64,000 nucleotides of DNA from Blastopirellula marina DSM 3645 (GCF_000153105.1 NZ_CH672376.1:2946961-3010960), one strand, 5' to 3'; counted from the stretch's first letter, positions 46,977 through 55,555 are shown. The notes: generated from the sequence alone by a model not told the origin. Program-made: numbers and translations.

Positions 46977-47432
46977 GCCAATTTGGGTCTTTGACGTAGT
47001 TATTGCTCAAACTCCCTACGAAGCGAAATAGGCGGGATAGGCTGAATCGAGGCAGGTCGCGATCTATAGCGGCGCCGCGCTAGAAGCGTAGTCGTGGGCG
47101 GTCACCAAGAATGCAGAACGACGCGATAGCTACTCATTATGCTCCGAAGTCGGCTGTTCGCCAAGAACAGGCGTCTATTTGCGCCTTTTTCAGCCTAAAC
47201 AGTTCCTCTCAACCAACAGAGGGGACAAAGCTCTTCCTCGCCCGCCGCAAGCGCAAACCAAAAACGCCAAAAATTTCAACTTTCCTTCTGTCTCGACAAA
47301 TCACCTCGTTCACGCATCCTGGTCTGTTCGTTACCGCATTTTCTGCGAATGCGCAACCCGCCAAAAATGAAAGCAAGCCCGAATCCGACGGGCCAGAGCC
47401 TACACATCCCAGGATCGGACTGGACCGGACCG

Positions 47433-47531
47433 CGCGCGTTTTTTTCTCAGCGTTGGATCGGACCGAAAACAGTAGCTCGAGGCGCGAATCGAGGGAATGC
47501 GGACGCCAGCGGATCTGGGCCAAGGACGAAT
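47433..47531 (+). repeat. Dispersed repeat, copy A
   Basis: About 95 bp, roughly 75-80% identical by eye to copy B at 47757-47855. Shared landmarks: GCGCGTTTTTTT, GGATCGGACCGAAA, then AGTAGCTCGAGGCGCGA, GAGGGAATGCGG and CAGCGGAT. The core (47472-47502) is also found near 59621-59648. Confidence 0.8.
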
Positions 47532-47756
47532 GCTTAAAACCGAATGTCTAAATTTCGAAAGCATTGGAAAGTCCGATCCGCGTCAGCTCCCGTGTTCGAA
47601 GGACTGGACACCTCCCATTTTTTCGAGCCGACCCATGGGACAGGACACTACGGCTGCGAGTCCGAATAACGAGTAGTCCCATGGTGATTGGCAATTCAAG
47701 CTCCTTACGCCATGCCGATTTCTCACTTCGTGACAGGTTTCACAATGTGGACTGGA

Positions 47757-47855
47757 TGGCGCGCTTTTTTTTGAGCGTTCGACCGGATCGAAATCAGTAG
47801 CCCGAGGCGCGAGTCGAGGGAATGCGGCCGCAAGCGGATGCGGGCCAACGACGAC
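47757..47855 (+). repeat. Dispersed repeat, copy B
   Basis: Second copy of the approximately 95-bp repeat. The core AGTAGCCCGAGGCGCGAG followed by TCGAGGGAATGCGG is at about 47797-47827. Confidence 0.8.
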
Positions 47856-48201
47856 GCCGATCAGCGCACAGAATCCCCATTCCCGTTGACCCAACGGGTA
47901 AGCGCCGATTCGAGGGTGAATCCCCCACCGACAATCGACCCCAATTCCGTGCGGATTGTCAATCCACAATCATTCATGGCGAGTTCTCCTGATTCGCAGG
48001 CTCGCCAGGCGCACCAGCCGAAACGAGTTCCGTAAATTACGAACCGACCATCCTCCTGCGGTTGCTCCCTACGCGTTGTCGCCAAGACGCAGTTATCCAC
48101 GAAGATCGCATGGGCATTTCTTGGATCGTCGCAAATTTGGGCGATCCAGGCACATAACCATAGGCCTGGAACTTCATTCGCAAGAGCTTCCGTAGCCAAG
48201 C

Positions 48202-48241
48202 GAATTATTCTCTTGACAGAATTATTCCCTTGGGCTAATAT
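48202..48241 (+). promoter_or_regulatory. Near-consensus promoter with paired palindromic operator-like sites
   Basis: TTGACA at 48213-48218, 17-nt spacer, TAATAT at 48236-48241 (almost perfect sigma-70-type). The 9-mer GAATTATTC, itself palindromic about its central base, occurs at 48202-48210 and again at 48219-48227, one on each side of the -35 hexamer, 17 bp apart. This looks like a two-site operator, most likely bound by the XRE-type regulator encoded two genes downstream. Predicted transcript start is near 48248. Confidence 0.75.
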
Positions 48242-48293
48242 TTTGTCGTAAAGGCAACCGTTTAATGCCGAAGGACATACCGCTTGCTGTTGC

Positions 48294-48647
48294 ATGGAAA
48301 TAAGTAAGGAAGATCGCTTCCAAGAGTTTCTGAGGCGCCTGGCAGATTCTTCAAGTGCAAGTTCGCATGACGAAGCATTCGCGCTTTTAAGCAACACCTT
48401 AAACAAGGTCGAGGACGAGCTAACTGACATTCTGAGTCAGCCGGACCGTTGGCAATCGGATGGCCGTATGTATCCGCCGAGAGAAGACAATGCTCGCGAC
48501 GTGGATGGAAGATGCGATGTGATTCGCTACCGCCACAAAGGTCATAACACGTTCGTTCGAGAGAATGGCGCTATCGAGATTCAGGATCTTGCCGGAAGTC
48601 TCCTTTTCAAGAAGCTTGGTTCGGACGGACGGGGCGTTGAACTTTGA
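48294..48647 (+). CDS. Small soluble protein of unknown function, first gene of HTH cassette (toxin candidate)
   Basis: 117 aa, no signal or membrane segment. The N-terminal half is helical and acidic (DRFQEFLRRLADSSSASSHDEAFALL, LNKVEDELTDILSQP). The C-terminal half has distinctive motifs: DGRMYPPREDNARDVDG, CDVIRYRHKGHNTFV and GAIEIQDL, with His, Tyr and Arg residues that could be functional. I do not recognise a named family. It follows a strong promoter with operator-like repeats and lies 24 nt before an XRE-type HTH gene. That is the geometry of toxin-antitoxin pairs (toxin first, antitoxin/regulator second, as in HigBA). Toxicity is inference; no known nuclease or kinase motif is visible. 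Codon usage looks more AT-rich than the flanking core genes. Confidence 0.7.
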   Translation: MEISKEDRFQEFLRRLADSSSASSHDEAFALLSNTLNKVEDELTDILSQPDRWQSDGRMYPPREDNARDVDGRCDVIRYRHKGHNTFVRENGAIEIQDLAGSLLFKKLGSDGRGVEL

Positions 48648-48671
48648 TCACGAGAAAGTGACTGGGGACCG

Positions 48672-49235
48672 ATGACAACGAAAAGCATGTTACCAATTGA
48701 GTCTTTGGAGCGCTCCCTCAAAGAACGATTTCCAAATGCCATCATGTCACGCGATAAGCCTCGAAAGTCTTCAGGCGCGTGGTATCTCGAGATGGCGTTA
48801 GACGGGCACCCCGTGATTGTGCAGTGGCAAGAGAGTAAAGGTTTCGGCATTTCTTCTTCACCGGAGCCAGGCTACGGCGAGGGCGCTGATGAAATCTATA
48901 GAGATGAAGAGGCGGCTTTCGGCCGTATCGTTTCCTTGCTTCTTTCTCGTACTTTCACTTCGCCTCCTCCTGCTGTGAGCCTTAGAGAGCTTCGAAAAGA
49001 AAGTCGTCTTTCTCAAGCGGAATTGGCCGAGATACTTAATAAACAACAGGGTGAAATCTCAAAAATTGAACGACGAAGGGATGTTCTCGTCAGCACGCTT
49101 TCGGATTACGCTCGAGCCGTTCAAGGAGAATTGCAGATTGTCGTTCGATTTCGTGACGGAAGGATTCGTAGGGTTGAATTAGAGGCGGACGATTCCCTTG
49201 AAGTGCATCCACATTCTGCCGTGGGAAATCAGTAG
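48672..49235 (+). CDS. XRE-family HTH protein with extra N-terminal domain (antitoxin/regulator candidate)
   Basis: 187 aa, with GGGGA about 5 nt before the ATG. Residues about 8-90 form an extra domain with no recognised function: SLERSLKERFPNAIMSRDK, WYLEMALDGHPVIVQWQE and GYGEGADEIYRDEEAAFGRI. Residues about 103-157 are a helix-turn-helix of the XRE (lambda repressor) type: LRELRKESRLSQAELAEILNKQQGEISKIERRRDVLVSTLSDYARAVQGEL. This is followed by a short acidic tail. It would bind DNA, most likely the paired 9-mers around the cassette promoter. The 24-nt gap to the upstream gene and 15-nt gap to the downstream one suggest a single transcript. Confidence 0.85.
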   Translation: MTTKSMLPIESLERSLKERFPNAIMSRDKPRKSSGAWYLEMALDGHPVIVQWQESKGFGISSSPEPGYGEGADEIYRDEEAAFGRIVSLLLSRTFTSPPPAVSLRELRKESRLSQAELAEILNKQQGEISKIERRRDVLVSTLSDYARAVQGELQIVVRFRDGRIRRVELEADDSLEVHPHSAVGNQ

Positions 49236-49250
49236 GGAGAGGAGGATCAG

Positions 49251-49610
49251 ATGAACGCCGATAGTATTCTTTGCAACTTGATCGTTCTGAGAAGTCGGAA
49301 TCTAGACCAAGCGCAAGCGTTTTATTCCGCCTTGGGTTTGAGCTTCGCTCGTCATGCACACGGCAATGGCCCTGTTCACCTTGCCAGTGAATCCGGAGGA
49401 CAGGTCTTCGAGATTTATCCACTTGCAAATGAGGCTGCTTCCACCAGTTCAACGCGTGTTGGATTCTGCGTTCCGTCTGTTGATAAAACGTATGCTTCAT
49501 TGATGTCTGCCGGTGGAACATCAGTAATTCCCCCTAAGGACTCTGAATGGGGCCGTCGCGCAGTCGTGTCAGATCCTGACGGGCATCGAATCGAACTCAC
49601 AGCGAAGTAA
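49251..49610 (+). CDS. VOC/glyoxalase-family protein
   Basis: 119 aa with a strong AGAGGAGG site 6-7 nt upstream. One vicinal-oxygen-chelate module pair is seen: LIVLRSRNLDQAQAFYSALGLSF at the start, VHLASESGGQVFEIYPL in the centre, VGFCVPSVDKTYASLMSAGG, and DPDGHRIELTA at the end. The metal-ligand pattern (His in VHL, Glu in FEIYP and IEL) is compatible with a metal-dependent VOC enzyme or a binding protein (for example bleomycin-resistance type). It is the third gene of the HTH cassette, 15 nt after the regulator. Its role with the pair is unknown; it may be a hitchhiking gene. Confidence 0.9.
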   Translation: MNADSILCNLIVLRSRNLDQAQAFYSALGLSFARHAHGNGPVHLASESGGQVFEIYPLANEAASTSSTRVGFCVPSVDKTYASLMSAGGTSVIPPKDSEWGRRAVVSDPDGHRIELTAK

Positions 49611-50249
49611 GAAGCCATTGGGGCCAACTGAGCGGGACTGACAAAAGCTCCTTTCTTCATGTGCCGCCGGCCTTTTTTCGGCCAGTGCCTACTCTTCCTC
49701 TTTCACCCGAAAACTCAGCGCAACCGCAAGCCTTCGTCGCCAATTTTGACTCGGCCGCATGGTTGTTTTATCTTTCCGTTGAGGGACGATCGACCACCGC
49801 ATCGCAAGCGAGTCAAGCACATTTTTGCGCCAAGGCATTTTTCGGCTTTGACGTTTTCGACCGATCATCATCGACCGCTGCTGACCAATGAGGCTAGGCG
49901 AACGACTGAAAGTGGTCGAGTGCTCGGTTTTACAGAAGCGGGATCGTTGATCCTCGCCTGCCGAAACTATCGTTTCCGCCCCAGGAATTATGCGACCATC
50001 CAAGGGTACAATCGCCGCACTCGGAATGAAGACTGGCTGAAAAAGGCCCGTGGCGTTCGGAAAATGGCCGTTGTTCAGCGCCACTCCGCCGCGAACTGTC
50101 CGTGCAGCAATTCATGACAGCGGATATAAACTAGACAACTTCTCTTTTTATCACATTTTCATACTTCAGTACTACCGAATATTAACACACGCCCTACAAT
50201 ACAGACTGCCACATTCATACATAACTCATCCTAAACAAGGGCGCTTGTC
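49611..50249. other. Gene-poor interval with diverged repeat
   Basis: No convincing gene. Overlapping ORFs of 76-152 codons lack Shine-Dalgarno sites and domain character. The stretch 50110-50235 is distinctly AT-rich, possibly the promoter region of the DUF423-like gene, and ends in the small palindrome ACAAGGGCGCTTGT just before its start. Confidence 0.5.
49655..49780 (+). repeat. Diverged dispersed repeat, copy 1 (copy 2 at 52818-52940)
   Basis: Shared segments with copy 2: TTCATGTGCCGCYGGCCTTTT, GCCAGT, CTCTTTC, and near the end GACTCGRCCGCRTGGT. Order and spacing are conserved, similarity is patchy. Likely decayed copies of one mobile or structural element. Confidence 0.6.
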
Positions 50250-50741
50250 ATGCTGCGGTTGAACTTAATTGCCGGCTCGCTCTTCGGCATGATCGCCGTT
50301 CTCGGCGCCCCGATCTTCGGCGAAAGGGTCGCCGCGAAGTTCAACGCAGACTTGGCGGAGAAAGCGACGCCAATGCCGGGGCGTATTTACCCGAACGGCG
50401 AGCAAGGGAGTGAGACGATGGAGATCAGCGCGATTGATCGCCAGGAAAGCGAGCGGCGGCTGGCAAGATATCAATCGGGTATTCAATATCTCTTCTACAG
50501 CGCGCTCGCCTTGATTGGGCTGGGAGCAAGCAACGGCGGCGTTCGTTGCCAACGAGTTGGCGGAACGGCGTTTGTTTTCGGCAGCGTGATCTACAGCGGC
50601 GGCCTTTCGATCGGCGCCTTGCTGAGCGAACCGACGCTTGCCGTCCTCATGCCTGTCGGGGGGATGCTGCTGCTCATCGGTTGGGGAACGCTGCTTGTCG
50701 CTTCCATCCAAGCGGGCGGCCGAACCGTCCAGCCCGCTTAG
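50250..50741 (+). CDS. DUF423-like small integral membrane protein
   Basis: 163 aa with four hydrophobic helices: residues 5-22, then YQSGIQYLFYSALALIGLGA, GTAFVFGSVIYSGGLSIGAL and LAVLMPVGGMLLLIGWGTLLVA. The order matches DUF423: a first helix, a soluble loop of about 55 residues, the YQ..I.Y.FY.ALAL helix, a short GxxFxxGxxxFSG-like helix and a final P.GG...LIGW helix. Function of the family is unknown. The ATG at 50250 is preceded by AAGG about 9 nt upstream. A hairpin directly follows the stop. Confidence 0.83.
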   Translation: MLRLNLIAGSLFGMIAVLGAPIFGERVAAKFNADLAEKATPMPGRIYPNGEQGSETMEISAIDRQESERRLARYQSGIQYLFYSALALIGLGASNGGVRCQRVGGTAFVFGSVIYSGGLSIGALLSEPTLAVLMPVGGMLLLIGWGTLLVASIQAGGRTVQPA

Positions 50742-50742
50742 A

Positions 50743-50769
50743 TGCCCGCTGGAAAGCGCCAGCGGGGCA
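50743..50769 (+). terminator. Putative terminator hairpin after the DUF423-like gene
   Basis: Stem TGCCCGCTGG (50743-50752) pairs with CCAGCGGGGCA (50759-50769) around an AAAGCG loop, with one bulged base. It begins 2 nt after the stop. The following CTTTCC gives only a weak U tract, so strength is uncertain. Confidence 0.6.
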
Positions 50770-50816
50770 CTTTCCAACCTGGTTGGACTCGGAGCGAAGC
50801 TCTTCACTTGCCGGCT

Positions 50817-51197
50817 TTACCGACGTCGTCTTCGCTTCGATTGAAGATCAAAACTGATCTCGCCGTCTTCGGCTACCGAAGCTGCTAAGCCCGACGATTC
50901 GCTCACATAGGCGACCGGCACGGCCTTCTTTTCGGCCGTATAGCCGGCGATTTGCACAAGCTTTTCACCAGCGATGCAATCCAGCCTATAGCTGCCGTCG
51001 ATGACGTCTCCGGAAGCGACGAAATCTGACCCATCGACCGGCGAAAAGATGACGCACCCCGATTGAAGCGGCTTCCCATCCAGCGTCACTTGGCCGCTGA
51101 TCGCGAATGTTTCTGGACCGCGCGAACACCCCAATGCAAATAGCGACATTAGCGCTAACGGCGCACAAATTCGCCACCTACCCACCATTGATTTCAT
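50817..51197 (-). CDS. Small lipoprotein with carboxypeptidase-regulatory-like beta domain
   Basis: 126 aa from the ATG at 51197, with AAGGA about 10 nt upstream; a longer frame to 51266 is disfavoured. The N-terminus ends in a lipobox-like ALGC near residue 24 (MSLFALGCSRGPE). The mature part reads as one small beta-sandwich: ISGQVTLDGKPLQSGCVIFSP, GDVIDGSYRLDCIAGEKLVQIAGY and a basic tail (SKRRRRR). This is the pattern of planctomycete lipoproteins that sit next to DUF1559 genes. Function unknown. It lies downstream of and in the same orientation as the DUF1559 gene, 146 nt away. Confidence 0.85.
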   Translation of the reverse strand: MKSMVGRWRICAPLALMSLFALGCSRGPETFAISGQVTLDGKPLQSGCVIFSPVDGSDFVASGDVIDGSYRLDCIAGEKLVQIAGYTAEKKAVPVAYVSESSGLAASVAEDGEISFDLQSKRRRRR

Positions 51198-51305
51198 AAC
51201 ATGGGTTCCTTTTATGAACATATTATCGCAATAAACAAAGAGAATAGACGCCTTACCAGCGCGCAATCAGCGCTGCCGGCGCGAAGATCGTCGAACGCCG
51301 AGCCT

Positions 51306-51325
51306 GATCGCAGACCGCTGCGATC
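51306..51325 (-). repeat. Perfect 8-bp hairpin after the DUF1559 gene
   Basis: GATCGCAG (51306-51313) and CTGCGATC (51318-51325) with loop ACCG, 19 nt beyond the DUF1559 stop. No T run follows. It could be an attenuator or RNA stability element between the DUF1559 and lipoprotein genes. Confidence 0.55.
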
Positions 51326-51343
51326 ACTTGCGGGACGCCCCCG

Positions 51344-52285
51344 TTAGAACGGCGGGACTACCGAGCCGTCACCGCGATTCAACAGATCCTTATACACTTG
51401 GCCGCTCAGCGTATTCGGCAGAAACGAAACAGATGCGTCTGCACGGGTCGCCATGACGCCCCCGACATGGGCGCTGCGAAGATGATATGCCGTAAATGCA
51501 CTCGCCGGCATCTCTTGCGTGGGCCGCCAGGGATTGTTGGCTCCGGCGCCGAAAGGAACGAAGTCCATCGAAGACGTGTTGATCTTACTGAATACCGCGC
51601 AGAACATCGTCTCCATTCCCCAGCCGTTCCAGTAATTGCCGATCGTGCAATTCTCTTGAGGGCTTTGACGAATCTCGCCAAACATCAAGGTGTTGCTCGT
51701 GCCGTCGGTGATATCCTTGAAATGGATGTGTGATTTCACAAAGAACAAGCCGTTCATACCGGTATTGTCGGTCGCCGATATAGCCGCCTCTTCTTGAGAC
51801 AAAGCTTCCACGCCGGCGTTGCCGAGATAGTTCCCCTGAAAACCGTCTGTGCCAACCTTTCCGCCGTGGGGATCCGACGGGCAGACAAAGGCGCTCAAGA
51901 CCGTTTTGCGCGACGTTTCGTCCCACTCATTGGCCGGGGTCGTCCCCATCGAACCCTTGATCGCGTCGTAGATGGCCGACTGCTCTACGAACGGCAGCGT
52001 CGCCACAAACCAGGTAGCGCGATTCGGCTGCTCCGTCACGTCGTCCAATTGTTGATTGTTGAACTGACCATATGGAAACGACTGAAACGTGTCATGGTAG
52101 TTGTGCATCGCCAAGCCCAACTGCTTCAAGTTGTTGGCGCACTGGATGCGGCGAGCCGCTTCGCGGGCTTGCTGCACGGCCGGCAACAGTAGAGCGATCA
52201 AGACGCCGATGATCGCGATGACCACCAACAACTCGACCAAGGTGAAAGCGCTACGGCGGCGTCCGCCGGACCAAGAGATCTGCAT
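51344..52285 (-). CDS. DUF1559-family prepilin-like protein
   Basis: 313 aa, preceded by AGGGGA about 10 nt upstream. Class III/type IV pilin-like signal: Ala13 then [24 protein letters not shown], with Glu at +5 of the predicted cleavage site before Phe14. The DUF1559 hallmarks follow: [61 protein letters not shown], and the closing [21 protein letters not shown]. Planctomycetes encode many such pseudopilins whose surface role is not settled. The small lipoprotein gene follows on the same strand. Upstream to 52996 there is no gene. Confidence 0.96.
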   Translation of the reverse strand: MQISWSGGRRRSAFTLVELLVVIAIIGVLIALLLPAVQQAREAARRIQCANNLKQLGLAMHNYHDTFQSFPYGQFNNQQLDDVTEQPNRATWFVATLPFVEQSAIYDAIKGSMGTTPANEWDETSRKTVLSAFVCPSDPHGGKVGTDGFQGNYLGNAGVEALSQEEAAISATDNTGMNGLFFVKSHIHFKDITDGTSNTLMFGEIRQSPQENCTIGNYWNGWGMETMFCAVFSKINTSSMDFVPFGAGANNPWRPTQEMPASAFTAYHLRSAHVGGVMATRADASVSFLPNTLSGQVYKDLLNRGDGSVVPPF

Positions 52286-52996
52286 CTTAAGCGTCCCCTA
52301 AAGTATGGAAAATAAATTCAAAGCCTGTCGCACCTGCGCTAGGCCATTGATTCGCAACCGATGGGGCATGACGGGGTTGCGCTTATCCGCGGGGGCAGAC
52401 GCTAAAATACGAAGGGCAATTCAACACTTCTATACTCCTGGAGCGGGGCCCCCCTGCGCATAACATGGCGTCAGGAAAATCTCTTTCTTCATTTCTTAAT
52501 TCCACAATTCCCTCGAAGCCAAATAGCAATCGCTCGCTGATGAAGGAATGGCCCGAAACAAGAGATTTTGTGTCCAATATCACGTCGCACAACCGAGACT
52601 CCTCCAAAAGGACGCCGGAAACAAACGCACACTTTTACCCCAATCTTCCTGGTGGGGCCGACAAACCTCGGCGAACTATTTTCGTAATTTTTCGGACTTT
52701 GTCCGAACGGTCAGTGCCGGGGAATCAAAGAACATCCCCGGAGAGGCTGTTTGGTCGAGCCGATCCAAATGCCGCTTTCCCGAAATGATTGACGGTCGGC
52801 TGTCACTGACCAACCGCCTTTTTCATGTGCCGCTGGCCTTTTCAGCCAGTATCTTCTCTTTCCACCACTCGCAGATTCGGCAGCAAAGAAAATCGCTTCG
52901 CTTCTTTTCTTTGACTCGACCGCGTGGTGGACATAACTTCCCGCTTTGGGGCATCCTGCCGTCGATGCTGATTGTTGGCTTGGCGAGACTCTCCGC
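52286..52996. other. Intergenic region with second diverged repeat copy
   Basis: About 700 bases. Long open frames on the plus strand (52465-52788 and 52548-53321) run antisense into the MATE gene and lack a translation signal. The repeat copy 2 is at 52818-52940 (see copy 1 at 49655). A GCAACC/GGTTGC inverted pair at 52354/52375 is short. No RNA gene is recognised. Confidence 0.5.
52818..52940 (+). repeat. Diverged dispersed repeat, copy 2
   Basis: See copy 1 at 49655-49780; same element orientation on the plus strand. Shared TTCATGTGCCGC, GGCCTTTT, CCAGT, TCTCTTTC, GACTCGACCGCGTGGT blocks. Confidence 0.6.
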
Positions 52997-54412
52997 CTAC
53001 GCCGAGACCAACTCAGGCTCGATTACTTTCATCCCGCGCCAGTTGCCCAGTAAGAAGCGGACCAGATTGGTCGCCGCCATTGCGAAGACCCAGAGGGTCA
53101 TCACGACCCAGCAGGCGTACAAGCCGCCGCCGGCGAACAAAACCGCCGCGCCCACGCAGACCGGCACCAGCGAAATCACGCACGTGGCGATCATCACAAA
53201 CTTGACGTCGCCGGCGCCTTTCAGCGCGCTGACAAACACCACGTTGGCCGCATCCAGCAAACAGAAAAGTGCGACAAATCGCAACAAAATCGTCGTCGTC
53301 GACAGGACATCTTCGGCGTGAGCGACGATGCCGGCGTCAGCGACTTTGTGGAACGCGAGAAAGATGTCTGGCAACGTCCAATAGATTGTCGCCATCACGC
53401 CGCTATAGATCAGCGCAATCGCAAAGCCTGACCAGGTCGCGTTGCTGGCGATCTCTGGCTGACCGGCGCCGATTTCTCGGCCCACTAACGTGGTCACGGC
53501 GATCCCGATCCCAATCAGCGGTACAAACGCGAAGCCGTTGATCGAAAAGGCCAAATTGGTCGCGGTCATCGCTTCAGACCCGAGCCGCCCCATCAACAGC
53601 AGAAAAAAGGTGAGCGCCGAGACCTCGAGCGCCAATTGCACGCCGCTCGCCGAGCCAAACCGCATCAAGCGGCGCATCACGTCCCAATCCCACAGCCGAG
53701 CTTCGCCAAAGCCAAAATTGCGCCAGTTGGCCGGCAGGACGATCAAACCGCCGTAGAGCGCGACCTTATACCACTGACTGATCACGGTCGCCCAAGCGGC
53801 GCCGGCGATTCCATCCGGCACAAACGAGACGTAGCCGAAAATGAAAAAGTAATCGAGGACCATATTGACCAGGCAAGAGCTGCTGTCGACCGCCATGACG
53901 ACGCCGTTCTTTTGCCGGCCCGAGAAAAACGCCGACATCCCATTGGCGACTACTGCTGCGCCCCCGCCGTAGGCCAACACCCAGAAATAAACGCCTTCGA
54001 GCCGAGCGACTTCCGGCTCGACCGTGGTTGCGGCAAAGATGTAATAGGCGGGAATCGCCGCCAAAAAGAAGAAGGGAGCGACCACGCAGCCCCAGATCGC
54101 GCCTTGCACGACGATCGGCCCGATTCGGCGAGTCTCGCCGGCGCCGTTGTATTGCGAAACGAACGTATTTACATACGACGCGACGCCGATCGGAAAGCAG
54201 AGGAGTGAGAAGTGCAGCATGCCGGCCGGCAGCGAAGCGGCCATCGCTTCGGTGGAGTGCCAGAACAGAAACATGCGATCGACAAAGTTGGTCAGCGACC
54301 AAGAGGCGGTCGAAATCACTAGCGGCAACGCGACGAGCAAAACTTCACGAATTCCGCAGCGTCTTCCCCACCAAGAGGTGTTATTAGCAAGCAAGCGGGG
54401 TGAAGCGTCCAT
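52997..54412 (-). CDS. MATE-family multidrug/antimicrobial extrusion transporter
   Basis: 471 aa, about 12 hydrophobic helices. The N-terminal repeat begins EVLLVALPLVISTASWSLTNFVDRMFLFW, the MATE signature including the conserved Asp and Met region (NFVDRMFL). The mid-helix YVNTFVSQYNGAGE matches the usual QxxGA stretch. The second half repeats the pattern (LMRFGSASGVQLALEV, MTATNLAFSINGFAFVPLIGIGIAVTTLVGREIGAG). MATE proteins export organic cations or drugs with Na+ or H+ antiport. The gene is monocistronic and divergent from the dehydrogenase gene. The start has only a weak Shine-Dalgarno. Substrate unknown. Confidence 0.95.
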   Translation of the reverse strand: MDASPRLLANNTSWWGRRCGIREVLLVALPLVISTASWSLTNFVDRMFLFWHSTEAMAASLPAGMLHFSLLCFPIGVASYVNTFVSQYNGAGETRRIGPIVVQGAIWGCVVAPFFFLAAIPAYYIFAATTVEPEVARLEGVYFWVLAYGGGAAVVANGMSAFFSGRQKNGVVMAVDSSSCLVNMVLDYFFIFGYVSFVPDGIAGAAWATVISQWYKVALYGGLIVLPANWRNFGFGEARLWDWDVMRRLMRFGSASGVQLALEVSALTFFLLLMGRLGSEAMTATNLAFSINGFAFVPLIGIGIAVTTLVGREIGAGQPEIASNATWSGFAIALIYSGVMATIYWTLPDIFLAFHKVADAGIVAHAEDVLSTTTILLRFVALFCLLDAANVVFVSALKGAGDVKFVMIATCVISLVPVCVGAAVLFAGGGLYACWVVMTLWVFAMAATNLVRFLLGNWRGMKVIEPELVSA

Positions 54413-54586
54413 CGGGGGTAACCTAGCAGCGATATTTCGAATCGGTCTCCCCAGGACATCGTTGTCGCCGATAGGTTCGCCAATCGGTCACATTATATCC
54501 TTTGGCGGCTCAAACCGGTCTCACGCTTCTCCGCCGACCCGGGTACGATAGAAAAATAACGACGAAGTTTCTGCGAATTTGCCCCT

Positions 54587-55555
54587 ATGAATATTGTTCT
54601 TTGCTATCAGACCGTTCCCGCTCATCTCGAACAGATCCGCGCCGTCGCCGGCGATTGGAACGTCATTGACGCCGGCCAGGAAGGGATCGCCGCAGCGCTG
54701 CCGCAGGCCGATATCTACTGCGGACACGCCAAAGTTCCGGTTCCATGGAAAGAAACGGTCGCAGCGGGGCGGCTGAAATGGATTCAATCTTCGGCCGCCG
54801 GAATGGACCACTGTCTGGTCCCGGAAGTCATTTCTTCGGAAATTTCGGTCACGAGCGCCTCGGGATTGTTCGCGAATCAAGTCGCCGAGCAGACGATGGC
54901 GCTGCTGTTGGGGGTAATTCGCTCACTGCCGACCTTCTTTCGAGCGCAGTTGAAAAAAGAATACATCCGGCGTCCAACCGGCGACCTGCATGGCAAAACG
55001 GTCGGGATTGTGGGTCTCGGCGGAAATGGACGACGCTTAGCCGAAATTTTGGCGCCGTTTCAAATTCGCATCATTGCGACCGACTATTGTCCCTACGACA
55101 AACCGCCCTGCGTCGATGAGTTGTGGCCTGCCGACCGCTTGCACGATTTATTGTCACAGTCCGATGTTGTGATCCTCGCATTACCGCTAAATGACGAAAC
55201 TCGAGGGCTATTCGACACCGATCAATTTGCAGCGATGAAAACGGGCGCTATCTTTATTAATGTGGCTCGCGGCCAAGTGGTTCGGGAGTCCGCCCTCATC
55301 CACGCATTAACTTCTCAGCATCTGTCCGCCGCAGGCGTTGATGTGGCCGAAGTTGAACCCTTGCCCCCCGAAAGCCCGCTCTGGGATTTTGACAATGTGA
55401 TAATTACTCCTCACGTCGGCGCCCAAGGCCGAACCCGTAACGACGACGTCACTGACTTGTTTTGTGAAAACCTGCGTCGTTTCCGTACGAACCAATCCTT
55501 AATCAACGTTGTTGACAAACGCCTCGGATTCCCGCTCCGAAACGCCCCCGCGTAA
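54587..55555 (+). CDS. D-isomer-specific 2-hydroxyacid dehydrogenase
   Basis: 322 aa. The catalytic and NAD-binding halves are intact: cofactor loop GIVGLGGNGRRLAEIL near residue 143, the Asp at the end of the next strand (IIATDY), NVARGQVV with the catalytic Arg near residue 225, the Glu in DVAEVEPLP near residue 252, and the catalytic His in IITPHVGAQ near residue 275. These enzymes reduce 2-oxoacids or oxidise D-2-hydroxyacids; substrate cannot be read from sequence. The N-terminal part is compatible with the glyoxylate/hydroxypyruvate-type subgroup. It is divergent from the MATE gene. The kinase gene follows 103 nt downstream, possibly separately transcribed. Confidence 0.94.
   Translation: MNIVLCYQTVPAHLEQIRAVAGDWNVIDAGQEGIAAALPQADIYCGHAKVPVPWKETVAAGRLKWIQSSAAGMDHCLVPEVISSEISVTSASGLFANQVAEQTMALLLGVIRSLPTFFRAQLKKEYIRRPTGDLHGKTVGIVGLGGNGRRLAEILAPFQIRIIATDYCPYDKPPCVDELWPADRLHDLLSQSDVVILALPLNDETRGLFDTDQFAAMKTGAIFINVARGQVVRESALIHALTSQHLSAAGVDVAEVEPLPPESPLWDFDNVIITPHVGAQGRTRNDDVTDLFCENLRRFRTNQSLINVVDKRLGFPLRNAPA

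Larger units (their letters stand above)
47011..48201. other. Gene-poor accessory region with repeats
   Basis: About 1.2 kb without a supportable gene. It holds the two copies of a repeat near 95 bp, and a 9-bp inverted repeat (CCATGGGAC 47633-47641 / GTCCCATGG 47676-47684). An ORF of 146 codons at 47111-47551 (plus) has random-looking composition. A minus-strand ORF of 189 codons (47861-48430) overlaps the promoter and start of the plus-strand cassette and is judged spurious, though its middle part is not clearly random. Confidence 0.5.

Noticed and set aside
47111-47551. 146-codon plus-strand ORF
   Set aside because: Includes a repeat copy and has no translation signal or domain.
47861-48430. 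189-codon minus-strand ORF with some protein-like stretches
   Set aside because: It covers the near-consensus promoter and the start of the plus-strand cassette, has no ribosome-binding site, and no domain was recognised. Kept as the least certain rejection.
52548-53321. 257-codon plus-strand ORF
   Set aside because: Its 3' third is antisense to the MATE gene and its centre is a dispersed repeat.
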